Shown here piece after piece: positions 9,186 to 16,755 of a stretch of DNA of 60,663 nt (positions within the stretch are counted from its first letter, which is position 1; each line of letters starts with the position of its first letter). The stretch covers positions 1-60,663 of the forward strand of contig JAFASX010000132.1 in assembly GCA_019244295.1 (NCBI GenBank), read 5' to 3'. Both the position numbers and the translations under genes were made by a program. The DNA comes from Pseudonocardia sp. (GTDB lineage: Bacteria > Actinomycetota > Actinomycetes > Mycobacteriales > Pseudonocardiaceae). The notes below the pieces were generated by a model. That model had not been told where the DNA came from and made no database searches. It saw only the letters and a program-made list of their open reading frames with translations.

Positions 9186-9839
9186 CTACCGGACGTACTC
9201 TGCGGTGACCTTCGGCGGCCATTGCCCCATCGTCAGAATCCCCTGCGAGTAAGCCTTGGCCACCAGAGCAGAGCGGTTGGAGCACTTGAACCGGCGCAGC
9301 ATGGCACCCACGTGGTACTCGACGCCCTGCCTGCTGAGATAGAGTTTCGCGGCCAGCTGCACGGTGGAGCTGCCCGCCGCCACGCCTTCCAAAACCATTG
9401 CGTCGAGCACGCTGAGCGGTGGCTTACGCTTGTGTGGCCATGCCCACAGCGGCTCAACGCCGCCTCTGTCTGGACGTACCAGCACCACGATCGTGGTCAC
9501 CGAGCCGTCGTCGCCTCGCACCGCCAGCCCGGTGAGCTCTCCGGACAGCCGGGTGGTTTCCGTCCGGACTCCCACGAAGCGTGTGCTGACGTGCACATCC
9601 GTACCCTGCGCCAGTCGAGTCAAGTGCCGCAGAATGACCTGCTTCACGCGAGGGTGCACAAAGTCACCAAAGTGTTGCCCACACACCTCCTGAGATGACT
9701 TTCCGAGCTTGTGCAAGAAGCCATCGTTGGCCTCGAGCAGGCGCAGATTGGAATCGAGATTCGCCACGCACACATCGGCCAGCTCTCCTTTGAGGTCATC
9801 CTCAAGAGTCGTCGTCGCCGGCATTGTCGTTGTCTCCAT
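9186..9839 (-). CDS. PAS-LuxR cluster-situated transcriptional regulator
   Basis: 217 residues from the ATG at 9839, preceded by GGAGG at six bases. A PAS domain covers about residues 15-115 (NLDSNLRLLEANDGFL, then FGDFVHPRVK), and a C-terminal LuxR helix-turn-helix covers about 145-210 (LSRQGVEYHVGAMLRRF as recognition part). The size and layout match the PimM/AmphRIV/NysRIV group, known activators of polyene macrolide clusters. It is therefore likely the pathway activator for the adjacent thioesterase, glycosyltransferase, P450 and exporter genes. I did not find a good match to the palindromic site reported for PimM (CTVGGGAWWTCCCBAG) in the nearby gaps. Confidence 0.9.
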   Translation of the reverse strand: METTTMPATTTLEDDLKGELADVCVANLDSNLRLLEANDGFLHKLGKSSQEVCGQHFGDFVHPRVKQVILRHLTRLAQGTDVHVSTRFVGVRTETTRLSGELTGLAVRGDDGSVTTIVVLVRPDRGGVEPLWAWPHKRKPPLSVLDAMVLEGVAAGSSTVQLAAKLYLSRQGVEYHVGAMLRRFKCSNRSALVAKAYSQGILTMGQWPPKVTAEYVR

Positions 9840-10271
9840 GCTAGAACCTCCGAGTCGGACCGCAGCATCCTGACCAGTCGATCTACGAATGCCGAACCCA
9901 GGGAAAGGTGGGGACCTCCAATAGTCTTCTTTGACCGTACTCGACCGGGGGGATCGAGTGTCTTGCTCTTGAGGCCGCACCTAGTCTTACTGACCAAAGT
10001 CCTTAGCGACACCCCTAGTTGGCCCCTATTTTGTTGTTACCCACAACTTTACGGGTCGGAGCTGCCAACTCGGTTAGCTAGGGCAAGCATGCTGCTTGAG
10101 CTGGGCATACTTCCGAGCCGATGGCATTCCTGTTATCCGCACGCCACGGCAACATGACATTTTGTCGGATCGGAGCCAAGCTCTGACGATCACCCTACAC
10201 AGCCCTCAACAGGGTCATCGAAGACAATCCGAACGCCACCGAAACGGGGCTAACGACACATTAACAAGCAG
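9840..10271. promoter_or_regulatory. 432-bp gene-free regulatory region upstream of the PAS-LuxR gene
   Basis: No coding frame with a recognisable product is seen here. The stretch holds the ribosome site of the PAS-LuxR gene (GGAGG), a short palindrome at 9939-9959 (arms ACTCGA and TCGAGT, 9-base spacer), and on the minus strand two TAGGGG hexamers exactly 11 bases apart (10012-10017 and 10023-10028). These are probably operator elements for the regulator promoter. The upstream LAL gene ends at 10272 on the same strand, so read-through from it is also possible. Confidence 0.5.
10012..10028 (-). promoter_or_regulatory. TAGGGG direct repeat, 11-bp spacing
   Basis: On the minus strand TAGGGG occurs twice with starts 11 bases apart (plus strand CCCCTA at 10012-10017 and 10023-10028), 173 bases or more before the PAS-LuxR start. 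The one-turn spacing puts both hexamers on the same face of the helix, as in binding sites for activators that bind as tandem monomers. The same hexamer and spacing recur at 12312-12374. Binding protein unknown; the LAL, PAS-LuxR or an outside SARP-type regulator are candidates. Confidence 0.45.
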
Positions 10272-12062
10272 TCATCGAGCGGCTGATCGAGGCGGAGCGG
10301 TGATCGGCGCGACTTTGTTGGGCCTGTACGCCATGGGCGAACGCGACCGCCGTGGCCGCGGCACCGTATCGTCGCGGGGACTGGCGCCATTGCCGCTGGT
10401 CGCCACGGTTATCTCAGAGCTGTCGGCAACTGAATCCACCTCGGAATTGATCAAGTCGGGCCTGTCCATAGCGAGCACCGGCCGCAGTTCTCGGCGCTCT
10501 CGAATATTAAGTTTGCGATACACCCGAGTGAGATGCTGCTCCACGGTGCTCACCGTGATCGAGAGGTTGTCGGAGATCGATCTGTTTGTGTGACCGCGCG
10601 CCGCGAGCGCGGCTACCCGACATTCCGCGCTACTCAGCGTCGCCGCCGCGTTGTCCGACTCCCCCGAGCCACCCGCGGCGGGTCTGCCGCCGCTGACAGC
10701 GCCTATCTGGCGCACCGGCTCCGGCCTGGCTGACTTGGCCTGGCGTTGCAGGTTATGCAGCACCGCACCCTGGTCGGGCGAGGCACGATCCCCGACGGCG
10801 GCGTCACCCAGCTTACGGTCACCTGGGCCACAGAATCGTCCGGTGGTCGTGGAAACGCCGGTCGACGACTGGTGAACCAGGGCTGGCTCGGCCCACTCAC
10901 CCACCTGAACACGGGCGACGCCATCCAAACAGCGAAGCGCCAGTTCAACATCGGCCGTGTCCACGGTGTCGATGTTGAACTGGTTGAGCACATCCTTCAG
11001 CAAATCTTCCGTAAGCCGCCTGGCGGAAACCAGGTGATGTTCGACCGTCCGCTCGGTGCCTTCGTCCTTCCGAAGGCAGTCGACGGCCCGACGATGAAAC
11101 CGGACTTGATCCCATCCGTCCGTCCAGCTCAACATCAGCTCGCGAGCGCCAGCGACCCGGAACCGCGTACCGATGAGGATGCCTGACTCATTGAGCATAC
11201 GTAACGACAAGTTGACCCGAGCTGGGTCGATGCTGGTTATCTCGCCGATCAGCGCGGGCGTCGCATCATCACCTATGACGGCGGTCGCGGCAGCCACCTC
11301 GCGCACCGCGTTCGGCGCCCCATCTAAACAACGGCGCATCGCCGCTGTGAAGTGTTCGCCCAGGTCGGCTCCGCTAGGATGAAGTCGACGCCGGCCATCG
11401 GACAGCAGCGCGTCTACCAGCCGGGGGTTGCCTCCGGTCGCCGCGTGGCAGGTCCGCGCGAACGCCGCGCCCGCCTGTCCACCAATGACTACCTCGGCAA
11501 GCTCCTGCACTTCGAGCTCGGAAAAGGACTCCAGCGCGATGTGGGTGTATCGCAGATCCGGCGGAATCACGCCGCCGGCAATAGGCAGATCGGTAGAACC
11601 CACTAACACAATCAGGAGCGGTATCGCGGTCATGGTCGCCAGGAAGTAGGCCAGGCAGAACAGCGACAGCGTGTCCGAGAGGTGAGTGTTGTCGATCACC
11701 AGCACCACCGTGTTGGTAGACGCCAGCTCGACCAGCGTCTCCAGCGCTAATTCCATGGACAGCCATGGCGTCCCCGGGGACCGCGCCACTTCGACCAACG
11801 GATCATGCTCCGCATAACCAGCGAGCAACTGCTCGAGCACCCCCAGTGTGCGGCCCTGCGCACCGTAGGAGCCGGTGGCGGTGAGCACCAGCGCGCCTTC
11901 GTTCCTGGCGCATTCAACGAACCGCTGAGCGAAGGCAGTTTTGCCGACTCCACTGGCTCCAGTGACCACTGCGGCCCTGGCACCGTCACGCTCGCACTCG
12001 GCAACGAGACTCCGCAGCCTATGAAATTTTCTTTCTCTCACTCCGGTTAAGCTGATAGCCAC
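10272..12062 (-). CDS. LAL-type LuxR regulator, unusually short
   Basis: 596 residues from a GTG at 12062, chosen because GGGGAGGG precedes it by about eight bases; a TTG at 12080 is in frame. The N-terminal STAND ATPase has Walker A GASGVGKT and Walker B VVLVIDN. The C-terminal LuxR helix-turn-helix (LSSAECRVAALAARG, then STVEQHLTRVYRKL) ends around residue 535, followed by a basic tail. Typical LAL regulators are about 850-1100 residues, with a long helical repeat region in the middle. Here only about 120 poorly conserved residues separate the ATPase part from the HTH, so most of that region is missing. It may still bind DNA, or it may be a decayed gene that has kept an open frame. Its position suggests control of the biosynthetic genes. 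Confidence 0.85.
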   Translation of the reverse strand: MAISLTGVRERKFHRLRSLVAECERDGARAAVVTGASGVGKTAFAQRFVECARNEGALVLTATGSYGAQGRTLGVLEQLLAGYAEHDPLVEVARSPGTPWLSMELALETLVELASTNTVVLVIDNTHLSDTLSLFCLAYFLATMTAIPLLIVLVGSTDLPIAGGVIPPDLRYTHIALESFSELEVQELAEVVIGGQAGAAFARTCHAATGGNPRLVDALLSDGRRRLHPSGADLGEHFTAAMRRCLDGAPNAVREVAAATAVIGDDATPALIGEITSIDPARVNLSLRMLNESGILIGTRFRVAGARELMLSWTDGWDQVRFHRRAVDCLRKDEGTERTVEHHLVSARRLTEDLLKDVLNQFNIDTVDTADVELALRCLDGVARVQVGEWAEPALVHQSSTGVSTTTGRFCGPGDRKLGDAAVGDRASPDQGAVLHNLQRQAKSARPEPVRQIGAVSGGRPAAGGSGESDNAAATLSSAECRVAALAARGHTNRSISDNLSITVSTVEQHLTRVYRKLNIRERRELRPVLAMDRPDLINSEVDSVADSSEITVATSGNGASPRDDTVPRPRRSRSPMAYRPNKVAPITAPPRSAAR

Positions 12063-12311
12063 GGCGAACGCCCTCCCCAAGCCTTCCGCCCTAGATCACT
12101 CGCCATCGTAAAACACTCCGCGCGTATACCCGAAGCATTTTGCAGAGTTCCCACGTCCGAGTGACCTGATTGACCACACGATCAGCCAAATCGCTCAACT
12201 CTAATACCGATCACATGACCAGCGCATCACGGGCGTTCGCGCCGAGCCGGAGCCAAGACGAGAGCCTGATCCGCTGAACCGAGCTACGTCACTGGATACC
12301 GAGGTTGTGAT

Positions 12312-12374
12312 TAGGGGCTTGCTAGGGGTTGGCTGCCCGAGTTTTTCGCCACCCCCGTAAGGGTTCTTTAGGGG
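12312..12374 (+). promoter_or_regulatory. Two pairs of TAGGGG-like direct repeats, each spaced 11 bp
   Basis: TAGGGG at 12312-12317 and 12323-12328 form one pair; TAAGGG at 12358-12363 and TAGGGG at 12369-12374 form another. Each pair has an 11-base period. The same arrangement lies upstream of the PAS-LuxR gene on the other strand. It looks like a shared operator for a cluster regulator, but no binding evidence is available from sequence. Confidence 0.5.
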
Positions 12375-12390
12375 TTGTCCGACCGAACAA

Positions 12391-12408
12391 CCTGAGCGTA
12401 TGCTCAGG
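12391..12408. promoter_or_regulatory. 18-bp inverted repeat, possible operator
   Basis: CCTGAGC and GCTCAGG form perfect 7-base arms around a 4-base centre (GTAT). It lies 17 bases past the second TAGGGG pair, inside the divergent regulatory gap. The symmetry fits a dimeric repressor site or a small hairpin. Confidence 0.4.
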
Positions 12409-12822
12409 TCCGCAGTCCCCAACCATGATCTTCGCGAGACCGTTTGTGCAGTCCAGCAGTGTGCGGCCGCTTCCCCCGGCGGTTGTGCCCCGAGCAGTCC
12501 AACTGGTGGTTGTTCAGGTTCGTGGGCTGGCTCGACCTCGGCGAAAGTGAGCTGATCACAGACGCTTTCTTTCGGCTACACGAGGCTCTACACACTCGGC
12601 GAATAAGCCACAAAGAAACAGTTCTACGCCGATTTAAGAATTCGACACGAATGCCGAACTCGACGATCCCGGCGTTCAGCGATCATTCCGATGATTCAGC
12701 CATGACCGGCGGCGTGTCGAGCGAATCGGCCATCCGCCAGGCGGACAAGACCAGTTCAGGCGAACCCAACCTGAGCACAACTCGCTCAACGCGGCGCAGA
12801 AGGATGAGGGACGGATACCGCC

Positions 12823-13143
12823 ATGACAGCGACGACAGGAACGCCGGGACCGGCCGCGGGGCGGGAACACTCCACGGATCCCCGAGAGGATCCGATCAGG
12901 ACTGAAATCGCCGGAACGGTGCTACGAGTGGATGTCGAGGTCGGCGACTTCGTCGCCGAAGGCGATGTCATCGCGCTCCTAGAGTCGATGAAGATGGAGA
13001 TCCCCGTCATCGCCGAGACCACCGGCACCATCGCTCAGATCATGGTAACGGAGAACAGCACCGTCGGAGTGGACGACATTATCGCCACCGTGGTGGACGA
13101 ACCGCACCGTGACGGCACGGCGGCGGCACCAACCGGGGCCTAG
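12823..13143 (+). CDS. Free-standing biotin carboxyl carrier protein
   Basis: 106 residues. A biotinyl/lipoyl domain covers about residues 25-92, with the biotinylation hairpin ESMKMEIPV, the modified residue being the first Lys after Met. The N-terminal 24 residues are polar and probably disordered. Such small carriers pass carboxylate from a biotin carboxylase to a carboxyltransferase to make malonyl- or methylmalonyl-CoA. A carboxyltransferase gene lies 2.1 kb downstream on the same strand (15248-16699), but no biotin carboxylase gene is in the window, so a housekeeping one may serve. A lipoyl carrier role is less likely because of the MKM motif. In this context it probably helps supply extender units. 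Confidence 0.9.
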   Translation: MTATTGTPGPAAGREHSTDPREDPIRTEIAGTVLRVDVEVGDFVAEGDVIALLESMKMEIPVIAETTGTIAQIMVTENSTVGVDDIIATVVDEPHRDGTAAAPTGA

Positions 13144-13203
13144 CAGGCCGAGCCAGCGGCGCGACAGGGTCAACCGATTCCACCCGCATAACGGGCTGTG
13201 GGG

Positions 13204-13248
13204 GCCCGCATTGTGAGCGGGCGCCGTGGCTAAAGTGTCCTAGCCACG
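13204..13248 (+). terminator. Two tandem hairpins between biotin carrier and ABC-2 genes
   Basis: GCCCGC (13204-13209) pairs with GCGGGC (13217-13222), and CGTGGCTA (13225-13232) pairs with TAGCCACG (13241-13248). They begin 61 bases after the carrier stop. No U-tract follows, which is common in high-GC actinobacteria, so this may be a terminator or an mRNA processing element that separates expression of the carrier from the exporter. Confidence 0.5.
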
Positions 13249-13316
13249 CACCGGACGCAGCTAACGCGACCCGTGCGCAGCCTGTAAACATGAACGCTGA
13301 TCACGAAGGGAGCCTC

Positions 13317-14276
13317 ATGATCGAAGTTCAGAACCTGACGAAGCGTTTTGGGGACATGACGGCGGTCGACGGCCTGACGTTCCGCGCTGAGGATGGGCTT
13401 GTCACGGGTTTCCTCGGACCCAACGGCGCGGGCAAGACGACCACCATGCGCCTCATGCTTGGGCTCGATAATCCCTCAACGGGCTGGGCCCGCATCGACG
13501 GCAAGCCGCTCGCCGCCCATGCGTCGCCGCTGCGCGTCGTGGGCGCCCTGCTGAACGCCAGTTCGGTCGCGCCGAGCATGACCGCCAAGGCACACCTGCG
13601 GTGGTTCGCCAGGGCCGGCGCGATCCCGGACACCCGAGTCAACGAAGTACTCGAGCAGGTAGGCCTGAGCTCGGTCGGTACTCGCCGGGTCGGCGCCATG
13701 TCGCTGGGTATGCGCCAGCGACTCGGAATCGCGGCCGCGCTGCTCGGTGATCCTGGCACATTCATCCTCGATGAGCCGATCAACGGGCTCGATCCCGAGG
13801 GCGTCGTCTGGGTCCGCACACTGCTCAAGAAACTTGCCCGCGAAGGACGCGCCGTGCTGGTCTCCAGCCACCTGATGTCCGAGATGCAGCTGACCGCGGA
13901 CAAGGTCGTTGTGATCGGCCGAGGCCGGTTGATGGCCGAACTGTCCGTGTCCGAGCTACAAGGGGGCTCCCAGCGAACCCCCATCCGGGTGCGCGCAGCC
14001 CAGCCGGAGCGGTTGCTAGACGCGCTGCGGCGCAACTTCACCGATATGCGGGTCGAGCATCCCGAGCCAGGGAACGGCCAACAACCCGGACCAGGCTCCG
14101 TCCTGCGTGTCACCGGCCTGATACCGGAAGAAGTCGGGGACACCGCGGCCGCCAACGGCATCGCGATCTACGAGCTCACTCCCGTGCGAGAGACCCTGGA
14201 GGACGTTTTCATGCGGCTCACCCAGCAAGCTTCCGAGTACGTGGCATCCGATGCGAAGTCTGGGGCACTACTGTGA
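13317..14276 (+). CDS. ABC-2 type exporter ATP-binding subunit (DrrA-like)
   Basis: 319 residues from the ATG at 13317, preceded by GAAGGGAG. It is a single ATPase domain with Walker A GPNGAGKTT, signature MSLGMRQRLG (a common LSGGQ variant in this family), Walker B FILDEPINGLDPEG and the H-loop SSH. A C-terminal domain of about 100 residues follows, as in drug-export ATPases such as DrrA. It powers the permease encoded by the overlapping next gene. Its place between a biotin carrier and a carboxyltransferase gene is odd and suggests that all four plus-strand genes belong to the same metabolite cluster. Substrate unknown; self-resistance is one option. Confidence 0.93.
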   Translation: MIEVQNLTKRFGDMTAVDGLTFRAEDGLVTGFLGPNGAGKTTTMRLMLGLDNPSTGWARIDGKPLAAHASPLRVVGALLNASSVAPSMTAKAHLRWFARAGAIPDTRVNEVLEQVGLSSVGTRRVGAMSLGMRQRLGIAAALLGDPGTFILDEPINGLDPEGVVWVRTLLKKLAREGRAVLVSSHLMSEMQLTADKVVVIGRGRLMAELSVSELQGGSQRTPIRVRAAQPERLLDALRRNFTDMRVEHPEPGNGQQPGPGSVLRVTGLIPEEVGDTAAANGIAIYELTPVRETLEDVFMRLTQQASEYVASDAKSGALL

Positions 14277-15121
14277 CCGATACCGCCACGGCGAATACCG
14301 CCACCGAACCGAGCACCGGTGTCGGAAACGCCGCCACGAAGGCCCCTGGCTTCGTCGACACCCTGGCCTCCGAGTGGCGCAAGTTCTGGGCGCTGCCAGC
14401 AAGCCGTAACGTACTGTTCGTCACCATCGCGATCACGGTCGGGGTCAGCGCGCTGATCACGCTTTTCAGCAACGGCGCCGATCTCGCCGCGCAGCAAACC
14501 AAGGGGGAATACAACGTCATTCTCTTTGGTGGGTTACTCGGTGTGTGGTCTTATATTTTCCTCGGCGCCAACTTCGTGGCCTCCGAATTTCGCACCGGTA
14601 TGCTCGACTACACGTTCGTCGCTACTCCTCGCCGAACGCGTGTGCTCGTTTCCAAGATCCTCATTATCGGCGTGATCGGTCTCGTCGTCGGCGTGTTAAT
14701 CTCGATGGTTAACGCCGCGATGACTCAGAGTGCCCTGGCGATTAGTGGATACCCAACCCTCAACCTCCACGATCCGAGGCTTCTGCGAGCCGTCCTGCTC
14801 TACATCGCCGTCGGGATGTGTCTCGACGGCATCGTTGGCTGCTTGCTCGCCGTGTTGGTGCGCAACGCTGTCGGGGCTCTCGTGCTCACCATCCTGCTTA
14901 TCATCCTGCCGCCCATGTTCAGCCAATTCCTCGGCAAGGCTTACAACCACACCGTGCCACGCTGGTCACTGGGGGCCCTCCAGGAGAGCATCGCGGGCAT
15001 TAGCAAACCCACCACAGACGCCTACCTCCCGACCTCACTGGCACTGCTCGGGGCCGCCATCTGGGTCACCGTTCTAGGCATCGCCGCGATCATCTACCTC
15101 CGTCGCGCGGATGCTCGATAA
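14273..15121 (+). CDS. ABC-2 type permease subunit
   Basis: 282 residues. The GTG start overlaps the ATPase stop by four bases (GTGA), so the two are translationally coupled. After a polar N-terminus of about 45 residues there are about six hydrophobic segments (for example FVTIAITVGVSALITLF, ILIIGVIGLVVGVLI and VLTILLIILPPMF). ASEWRKFWALPASR just before the first segment is typical of the ABC-2 membrane family. It forms a cytoplasmic-membrane exporter with the ATPase. It is distinct from the fused-domain exporter at 1-4.5 kb, so the region encodes two export systems. Confidence 0.9.
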   Translation: MTDTATANTATEPSTGVGNAATKAPGFVDTLASEWRKFWALPASRNVLFVTIAITVGVSALITLFSNGADLAAQQTKGEYNVILFGGLLGVWSYIFLGANFVASEFRTGMLDYTFVATPRRTRVLVSKILIIGVIGLVVGVLISMVNAAMTQSALAISGYPTLNLHDPRLLRAVLLYIAVGMCLDGIVGCLLAVLVRNAVGALVLTILLIILPPMFSQFLGKAYNHTVPRWSLGALQESIAGISKPTTDAYLPTSLALLGAAIWVTVLGIAAIIYLRRADAR

Positions 15122-15170
15122 CCGTCATTATTAGGTAATTCCTCGCCCACCTGAATGTAGCGTCGTAGCT

Positions 15171-15205
15171 AATCCGGGAAGTCGCGGAATTCGATTTCCC
15201 GGATT
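15171..15205 (+). promoter_or_regulatory. 10-bp inverted repeat upstream of carboxyltransferase gene
   Basis: AATCCGGGAA (15171-15180) and TTCCCGGATT (15196-15205) are perfect reverse complements with a 15-base spacer, ending 42 bases before the carboxyltransferase start. It could be an operator, a 5' leader hairpin or the terminator of the ABC-2 operon. Confidence 0.45.
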
Positions 15206-15247
15206 TCATCTGGCAAGCCTCTGCGTCGAGTTGAGGGGAACGCCGCC

Positions 15248-16699
15248 ATGACGGTGAGCGAGGCCGCACCCGCGACCACAAGGACCATCCCGGACCAGCG
15301 AAAGCCCCAGGTCCGACTTGCCCGCTTGCTCGACCGAGCGATCTGGCTGGATGAAGAAAGCATGACCCCGCTGCACGCCCCGGACGACAGCGGGGTCACG
15401 GCGGTCTTCGGCAAGATCAACGGCGCCGATGTGGTCGCCTTCTGCACGGACGCAACATCCATGGGCGGTGCGCTTGGCGCGGCCGGCGCCGACCACATCA
15501 TTGATGCGATCGAGACCGCCGTATACCGTCAATGCCCGGTTGTGGGGTTGTGGCACTCCGGCGGCGCCAAGCTGGCTGACGGAGTCGAGTCCATGGACGG
15601 GGTCGGGCGAATGTTCACCGCGATGACTAGGGCTTCGGGACGCACCCCACAAATCTCAGTGGTACTCGGCCCAGCGGCTGGCGCGGCGGCTTACGGCCCC
15701 GCGCTCACCGATGTGATCATCATGTCGGACGCGGCCCGGGTGTTCGTCACCGGCCCCGAAGTGTTGCGCAGTGTTACCGGCGAAGTCATCGATATGGACG
15801 GGCTGGGGGGTCCGGCGGCGCACGCCCGCAAATCCGGGGTCGTGCACATCACAGTCGCCTCGGAACAGGAAGTCTACGCCCGTACCCGGCGGCTGGTCGG
15901 TTTCTTTGCCCGGCCCGGCGAGTTCGACATTACAACGGTGGCGCCAGGCGAGGATCCGCGGTCACTGCTTCCCGCGTCCACCCGCTGTACCTACGATGTG
16001 CGCATCCTCATCCAGGCCATTCTGGACAGCGATGCCGATGGGCCGGTCTTCGAAGAGTTCCAACCGCGCTGGGCCCGCAACATCGTCGTCGGCCTCGGCC
16101 GGCTGGCAGGGCGGACCGTGGGTGTGATCGCGAACAACCCGATCCGCAAGGGCGGCTGCCTGGACTCCCTGTCAGCGGAGAAGGCCGCTCGCTTCGTCCG
16201 GATGTGCGACTCGCTCGGCGTGCCGCTCGTCGTCCTGGTCGACGTCCCTGGCTATCTGCCCGGGGTCGACCAGGAGTGGGGCGGGGTGGTCCGCCGGGGG
16301 GCGAAACTGCTGCACGCGTTCGCGCAGTCCGTCGTACCGAGGGTCACCCTCATCACCCGCAAGGCCTATGGCGGGGCCTATATCGCGATGAACTCGCGCT
16401 CGCTCGGCGCGACGGCGGTGTTCGCTTGGCCAGACGCAGAGGTCGCTGTGATGGGTCCTGAGGCGGCCGTCGGCATCTTGCACCGCAAGAAGCTCGCCGC
16501 CACGCCCGAGAACGATCGGGAGACCCTTCGCGCCGCGCTGGTCGAACAGCAGCGCCGAGTCGCGGGCGGGGTCGACCGGGCCGTCGCACTCGACGTCGTC
16601 GACGCGGTCATCCCGTCGGCACAGACCCGACAGCGACTGGTCGAGGCGCTAGCGGCCGCGCCCGCGAACCGAGGCCAACACTCGAACATCCCGCTGTAG
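15248..16699 (+). CDS. Acyl-CoA carboxylase beta (carboxyltransferase) subunit, PccB family
   Basis: 483 residues, start supported by GAGGGGA eight bases upstream. It has the two-crotonase-fold carboxyltransferase layout: the N-terminal CoA half with LGPAAGAAAYGPALTD, and the C-terminal carboxybiotin half with GGVVRRGAKLLHAF, RKAYGGAYIAMNSRSLGA and MGPEAAV. These enzymes carboxylate acetyl-, propionyl- or larger acyl-CoA using carboxybiotin. In secondary-metabolite clusters they supply malonyl, methylmalonyl or unusual extender units. The biotin carrier at 12823-13143 is the likely partner. The motif LGPAAGAAAY differs slightly from the usual GxxAGGAxY, so acyl specificity should not be assumed. 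It ends convergent with the DMT permease gene and probably marks the right border of the cluster. Confidence 0.93.
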   Translation: MTVSEAAPATTRTIPDQRKPQVRLARLLDRAIWLDEESMTPLHAPDDSGVTAVFGKINGADVVAFCTDATSMGGALGAAGADHIIDAIETAVYRQCPVVGLWHSGGAKLADGVESMDGVGRMFTAMTRASGRTPQISVVLGPAAGAAAYGPALTDVIIMSDAARVFVTGPEVLRSVTGEVIDMDGLGGPAAHARKSGVVHITVASEQEVYARTRRLVGFFARPGEFDITTVAPGEDPRSLLPASTRCTYDVRILIQAILDSDADGPVFEEFQPRWARNIVVGLGRLAGRTVGVIANNPIRKGGCLDSLSAEKAARFVRMCDSLGVPLVVLVDVPGYLPGVDQEWGGVVRRGAKLLHAFAQSVVPRVTLITRKAYGGAYIAMNSRSLGATAVFAWPDAEVAVMGPEAAVGILHRKKLAATPENDRETLRAALVEQQRRVAGGVDRAVALDVVDAVIPSAQTRQRLVEALAAAPANRGQHSNIPL

Positions 16700-16755
16700 C
16701 TCTTTCCTCTCCGGCCTTGGCGGTCTCTCTTGGTTCGACCGCCGCGCTGGGCTGT

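Larger units (their letters stand above)
12063..12822. promoter_or_regulatory. 760-bp gene-free region between divergent LAL and biotin-carrier genes
   Basis: Open frames exist, but none has a recognisable product, a good ribosome site or clear coding bias. The region holds four TAGGGG-like hexamers in two pairs (12312-12374), an 18-bp inverted repeat at 12391-12408 and the ribosome site region of the biotin carrier gene. The AT content is higher at 12540-12660 than in flanking genes. It probably carries the divergent promoters for the LAL gene (minus) and the carrier/exporter/carboxyltransferase group (plus). Confidence 0.5.

Noticed and set aside
12444..12905. 153-codon plus-strand frame in the large regulatory gap
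   Set aside because: No ribosome site, no recognisable domain, Arg-rich end, and it overlaps the biotin carrier start.
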